Assembly (NCBI GenBank): GCA_049446715.1
Contig: JBMTQX010000001.1
Span: forward strand, 1 to 64,000
Direction of reading: 5' to 3'
Source: Eutrophocola sp049446715
Lineage (GTDB): Bacteria; Pseudomonadota; Gammaproteobacteria; Pseudomonadales; Pseudohongiellaceae
DNA length: 64,000 bases
Program-made: the position numbers and the translations under genes
Part shown: piece after piece, positions 61,376 through 64,000 of the stretch
How the letters are laid out: every line of letters starts with the position of its first letter
Position numbering within the stretch: position 1 is the stretch's first letter
The notes under the pieces: model-generated
The model's database searches: none
Told to the model about the DNA's origin: nothing
Seen by the model: only the letters and a program-made list of their open reading frames with translations

Positions 61376-62197
61376 ATGAAGCAAAAACAGCGGCAATCAG
61401 GTTTTACAATAACTGAGTTGCTCATCACAACAGCGTTGGGCCTGAGTGTTATAGGCTCAATACTCGTGGGTTATTTGGCAATCTATACCAGTTCGATGGA
61501 TACACTCGCAGCCAGTAAGATGAACCAGGACCTGAATGCCGTGATGAACCTGATGATCACGGAGTTCCGGCGTGCCGGTTATTCGGGCAACGCTGCCAGC
61601 GCCACGGATCCGACCACAAATGTGTTCCAACAAATCGACAACACGGCGCTGGAAGTCTTCGACTCCATGGCCGGAAATACCCAGATGGTGCCGGTGGGTG
61701 ATGGCACCTGGACCAATGGCAGTGGCGCCACCCAGGGCAGTTGTATGGTGTATGCCTATGATCGCGATGAGGATGGCGTCGTCGATGCCAACGAACTCGG
61801 CGGGTTTCGCCTCAACGACGGTGTCGTGGAAATGCGCACAGCCGGCAATACTGCTGATCCGGATACCTGCAGTTCGACTTCTGCGAACACGTGGGAAGCG
61901 CTGACTGACGGTGACTTCATTACGGTCTCTGCCCTCTGGTTCAACCTGGACAGCTCGGAATGTCTGAACACCCGGGAACCGGACAACGTTGACAATGACG
62001 GCGACTCTTCCGTCGATAATCCCGAGGAAGCGGATTGCTACGATACGCCGCTGCCCGACGCGGCCAGTGGTGACATCACCGTGGAAACACGGCAACTCAA
62101 CATAACCCTCACGGGTAACCTGACCAACGACAGTTTTGTGCAGATTTCCTTGAACCAGAATGTGCGAGTGCGCAACGACCTGGTGAGGAGGCGCTGA
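61376..62197 (+). CDS. pilW: Type IV pilus minor pilin, PilW-like
   Basis: This 273-aa protein has the prepilin motif SGFTITELLITTALGLSVIG. Family length and layout fit PilW. In the middle it has Asp-rich segments (YDRDEDGVVDANELGG) that read as calcium-binding EF-hand-like loops, and NVDNDGDSSVDNPEEADC near residue 215. An ATG at 61367, overlapping the FimT stop, is an alternative start. It precedes PilX with stop and start sharing one base. Confidence 0.85.
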   Translation: MKQKQRQSGFTITELLITTALGLSVIGSILVGYLAIYTSSMDTLAASKMNQDLNAVMNLMITEFRRAGYSGNAASATDPTTNVFQQIDNTALEVFDSMAGNTQMVPVGDGTWTNGSGATQGSCMVYAYDRDEDGVVDANELGGFRLNDGVVEMRTAGNTADPDTCSSTSANTWEALTDGDFITVSALWFNLDSSECLNTREPDNVDNDGDSSVDNPEEADCYDTPLPDAASGDITVETRQLNITLTGNLTNDSFVQISLNQNVRVRNDLVRRR

Positions 62198-63465
62198 TGA
62201 GTGCATTGAATAAAGTCAAAAATCCGGTAATGCGCCGTATTGCGGCTGCAAAAACCTCCCAGCGTGGCGTGCTGACCCTGGCTGTGTCCCTGGCTATTCT
62301 CATGTTGAGTACCCTGGTCACCTTCAATGTCTCCAAGGCCATTCTCATGGAGCAGAAAATTACTAATAACGACACGCGCGCCAAGATGGCTTTCGAGGCC
62401 GCCGAAGCCGGCATGCTGGCAGCTCTGGATTATATCGAAACCGACCCGAACCGGGTTGCCGGTGCCAATACCTACAATAGTGGTACAGCGTGCGGTCTGC
62501 CGGCCGGCAGCGAAATGGACTGTATTTTCGATACCGATGCCGATGGTAACGGAGATACCAATGTTGCCACCGTGGGATCGGCCACGGTGACCGTGACGCT
62601 GACGGACCTGTCCACCAACCTGACCAAAATCCGCATTGTGGCCACCGGCCGCAGTGATGACGGCAGTGCAGCACGGCAGATCACCCAGACCATCGTGACC
62701 ATCAATCCGCTGCCGAATGCGCCGGACAACCCGGTGATTACCCGCGGCAGCATGATCATCGGCGGCTCAGCCACGGTACATAATCCTGAAGGTCACAGTA
62801 CGATCTGGACTGGCAGCGAAATCAACATGGGGTCCAATTACAGTACTGCCACGGAAGTACCTGATGTAGGCGCTGCCGATTACCCGGTCTGCATGGACAC
62901 CCCGCCGAATTACTGTACGTCACTCGTGCAGGCCTCTGAAAACGACATCAAGGGCCTGGATGTCATCGAGAATGACACCAGCCTGAGTGCGCTGACAACG
63001 GCAGAATTCTTTGAGAACTTTTTTGGTGTTAATCCGACAACCTACCGCTCGTCCCTGGTCACCATCGATACCACCGCGGCCAATGCCAATACCGATGTGG
63101 ACCTGGCCACCCATGAGGTCATCTGGGTGGAAGGTAACACCACGTTTTCTGGTGTCACCGTAGGCTGCACCATCGCCGTGACCGGCAGCAATGTCTGCAG
63201 TACGGCCAACACCAAGCCCAGTATTGTCATCGTGAACGGCGATGCCTCCTTCAGCGGCGGCAGCCAGTTTTACGGCATTCTCTTCGTCATGGGCAATGCA
63301 CAGATCAGCGGTAATACCACCGTCAGGGGAGCGCTGGTGACAGGTGGTGACACCGAAAGCTCTACCGGGAGCAGTTTTGATGTCTGGTACAGCTCGGACA
63401 TCCTAGGCCGCACCTCCCTGGCGGGAGCGACCACCGGCAGTGCCGGTACGTGGAAGGATTTTTAA
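62197..63465 (+). CDS. pilX: Type IV pilus minor pilin, PilX-like, with long C-terminal domain
   Basis: This 422-aa protein has the PilX N-terminus (RGVLTLAVSLAILMLSTLV with a following helix and EAAEAGMLAALDYIE). It has Gly-Val rather than Gly-Phe at the usual cleavage site and no Glu at the fifth position, as is usual for PilX-type pilins. Typical PilX proteins are about 200 aa. Here a second domain (about 200-420) ends in repeated short strands (GDASFSGGSQFYGILFVMG, NAQISGNTTVRGALVTGG), like a beta-solenoid or bactofilin-like fold. GAGGAG precedes the start. Confidence 0.82.
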   Translation: MSALNKVKNPVMRRIAAAKTSQRGVLTLAVSLAILMLSTLVTFNVSKAILMEQKITNNDTRAKMAFEAAEAGMLAALDYIETDPNRVAGANTYNSGTACGLPAGSEMDCIFDTDADGNGDTNVATVGSATVTVTLTDLSTNLTKIRIVATGRSDDGSAARQITQTIVTINPLPNAPDNPVITRGSMIIGGSATVHNPEGHSTIWTGSEINMGSNYSTATEVPDVGAADYPVCMDTPPNYCTSLVQASENDIKGLDVIENDTSLSALTTAEFFENFFGVNPTTYRSSLVTIDTTAANANTDVDLATHEVIWVEGNTTFSGVTVGCTIAVTGSNVCSTANTKPSIVIVNGDASFSGGSQFYGILFVMGNAQISGNTTVRGALVTGGDTESSTGSSFDVWYSSDILGRTSLAGATTGSAGTWKDF

Positions 63466-63480
63466 ATCCGGGAGCGAAGT

Positions 63481-64000
63481 ATGAAAATTTTCAGACCAAA
63501 AAATACTGGATTTGGACTGATTGAGATCCTGGTTACCCTGGGCGTGCTCTCCGTGGGCATTCTGGGGGTGACTTCCCTGCAAGGTGTGATTGCCAGGCAG
63601 AGTGCGCACAACAAGGCGCGTTCAGAAGCCCTTAATATTGCGCAGTCGCGCATCGAGGATATGCGTAATTACACGAATGCGGCCGGGTCGATTACGGGAT
63701 TCAACACGCTGTACAGCGATACCGCCGGTTTTGCTAACACTGCCAATATCACTGGCATCAGCACGGATTTTGTGCGAACAGAAAGAATTGCCACGACAGG
63801 CACCATGAAAGACGTGACGGTTAGAGTGGCCTGGACGAATCCATCCGGAGTCGCCCAGTCTGTAAGCCTGGATACCGAATTTTCTTTCGTGTCTCCTCGC
63901 AAGGTTGGTGACAGTGCCCTGGAAGCTTCCGAGGAAAAAGTCGACTCACCAACCGGACGTGCCCGTCTGGGTGACGGAACGGTCACCGATGAGCAGCTTG
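63481..64000 (+). CDS. pilV: Type IV pilus minor pilin, PilV-like (partial)
   Basis: The gene starts with ATG at 63481 after GGGAGCGAAG and runs off the window end without a stop (173 codons visible). It has the prepilin motif TGFGLIEILVTLGVLSVGILG, followed by SLQGVIARQSAHNKARSEALNIAQ. This fits PilV, which usually has the GxxxIE and LGVLSVG pattern. Position after PilX completes the FimT-W-X-V set. PilY1 or PilE may follow outside the window. Confidence 0.87.
   Translation, partial: MKIFRPKNTGFGLIEILVTLGVLSVGILGVTSLQGVIARQSAHNKARSEALNIAQSRIEDMRNYTNAAGSITGFNTLYSDTAGFANTANITGISTDFVRTERIATTGTMKDVTVRVAWTNPSGVAQSVSLDTEFSFVSPRKVGDSALEASEEKVDSPTGRARLGDGTVTDEQL

Overview
The window looks like a chromosomal segment of a Gram-negative gammaproteobacterium, probably an aquatic heterotroph. 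The reasons are a 23S-5S rRNA end followed by the EF-G 2 paralogue typical of gammaproteobacteria, many lipoprotein and Tat-type signal peptides, a large TonB-dependent receptor, and a PilW/PilX/PilV-type minor pilin cluster. I cannot assign genus or family.

Layout. 1-400: rRNA operon end. 605-2698: EF-G 2. 3.1-8 kb: exported sulfatase, alpha/beta-hydrolase lipoprotein and beta-helix protein. 8.1-14.5 kb (minus): cassette 1, metallo-beta-lactamase (MBL)-fold protein > di-haem DUF1592-type protein > DUF1552 protein > ankyrin protein. 14.6-16.9 kb: a decayed nucleotide-cyclase-like gene. 17-18 kb: NHL propeller. 18-25.7 kb (minus): six-gene xylose operon (symporter, di-haem cytochrome c, PQQ-type propeller, ThuA-like, XylB, XylA). 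26.3-31.2 kb: sugar dehydrogenase-cytochrome fusion, B3-like MBL protein, DUF6152 protein and two proteins with a GRWEG motif. 31.3-33.9 kb: exported helical-repeat protein, NAD(P)-binding protein, small ORF. 34-42.7 kb: quinohaemoprotein > SMP-30-like lipoprotein > two tandem paralogues (minus), divergent from a TonB receptor (plus). 42.8-43.1 kb: three REP-like repeats. 43-49.3 kb: prolyl-hydroxylase-like oxygenase, a second DUF6152/WEGD group, GFA-like and SRPBCC proteins. 49.5-51.7 kb: second quinohaemoprotein. 52-60.4 kb (plus): cassette 2, DUF1592 > DUF1552 > ankyrin > MBL, with a broken ankyrin gene on the opposite strand inside it. 60.7-64 kb: type IV pilus minor pilins, running off the end.

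The unifying theme is an exported redox economy: at least three PQQ-type eight-bladed propellers, one soluble-type sugar dehydrogenase and six proteins with CxxCH haem sites. The strongest candidate for an undescribed system is the DUF1592/DUF1552/ankyrin/MBL set. It occurs twice with circularly permuted gene order. A CxxC pair is conserved inside both intact ankyrin proteins, and one MBL copy lacks canonical metal ligands. All function assignments come from reading the sequence; no database search was possible.
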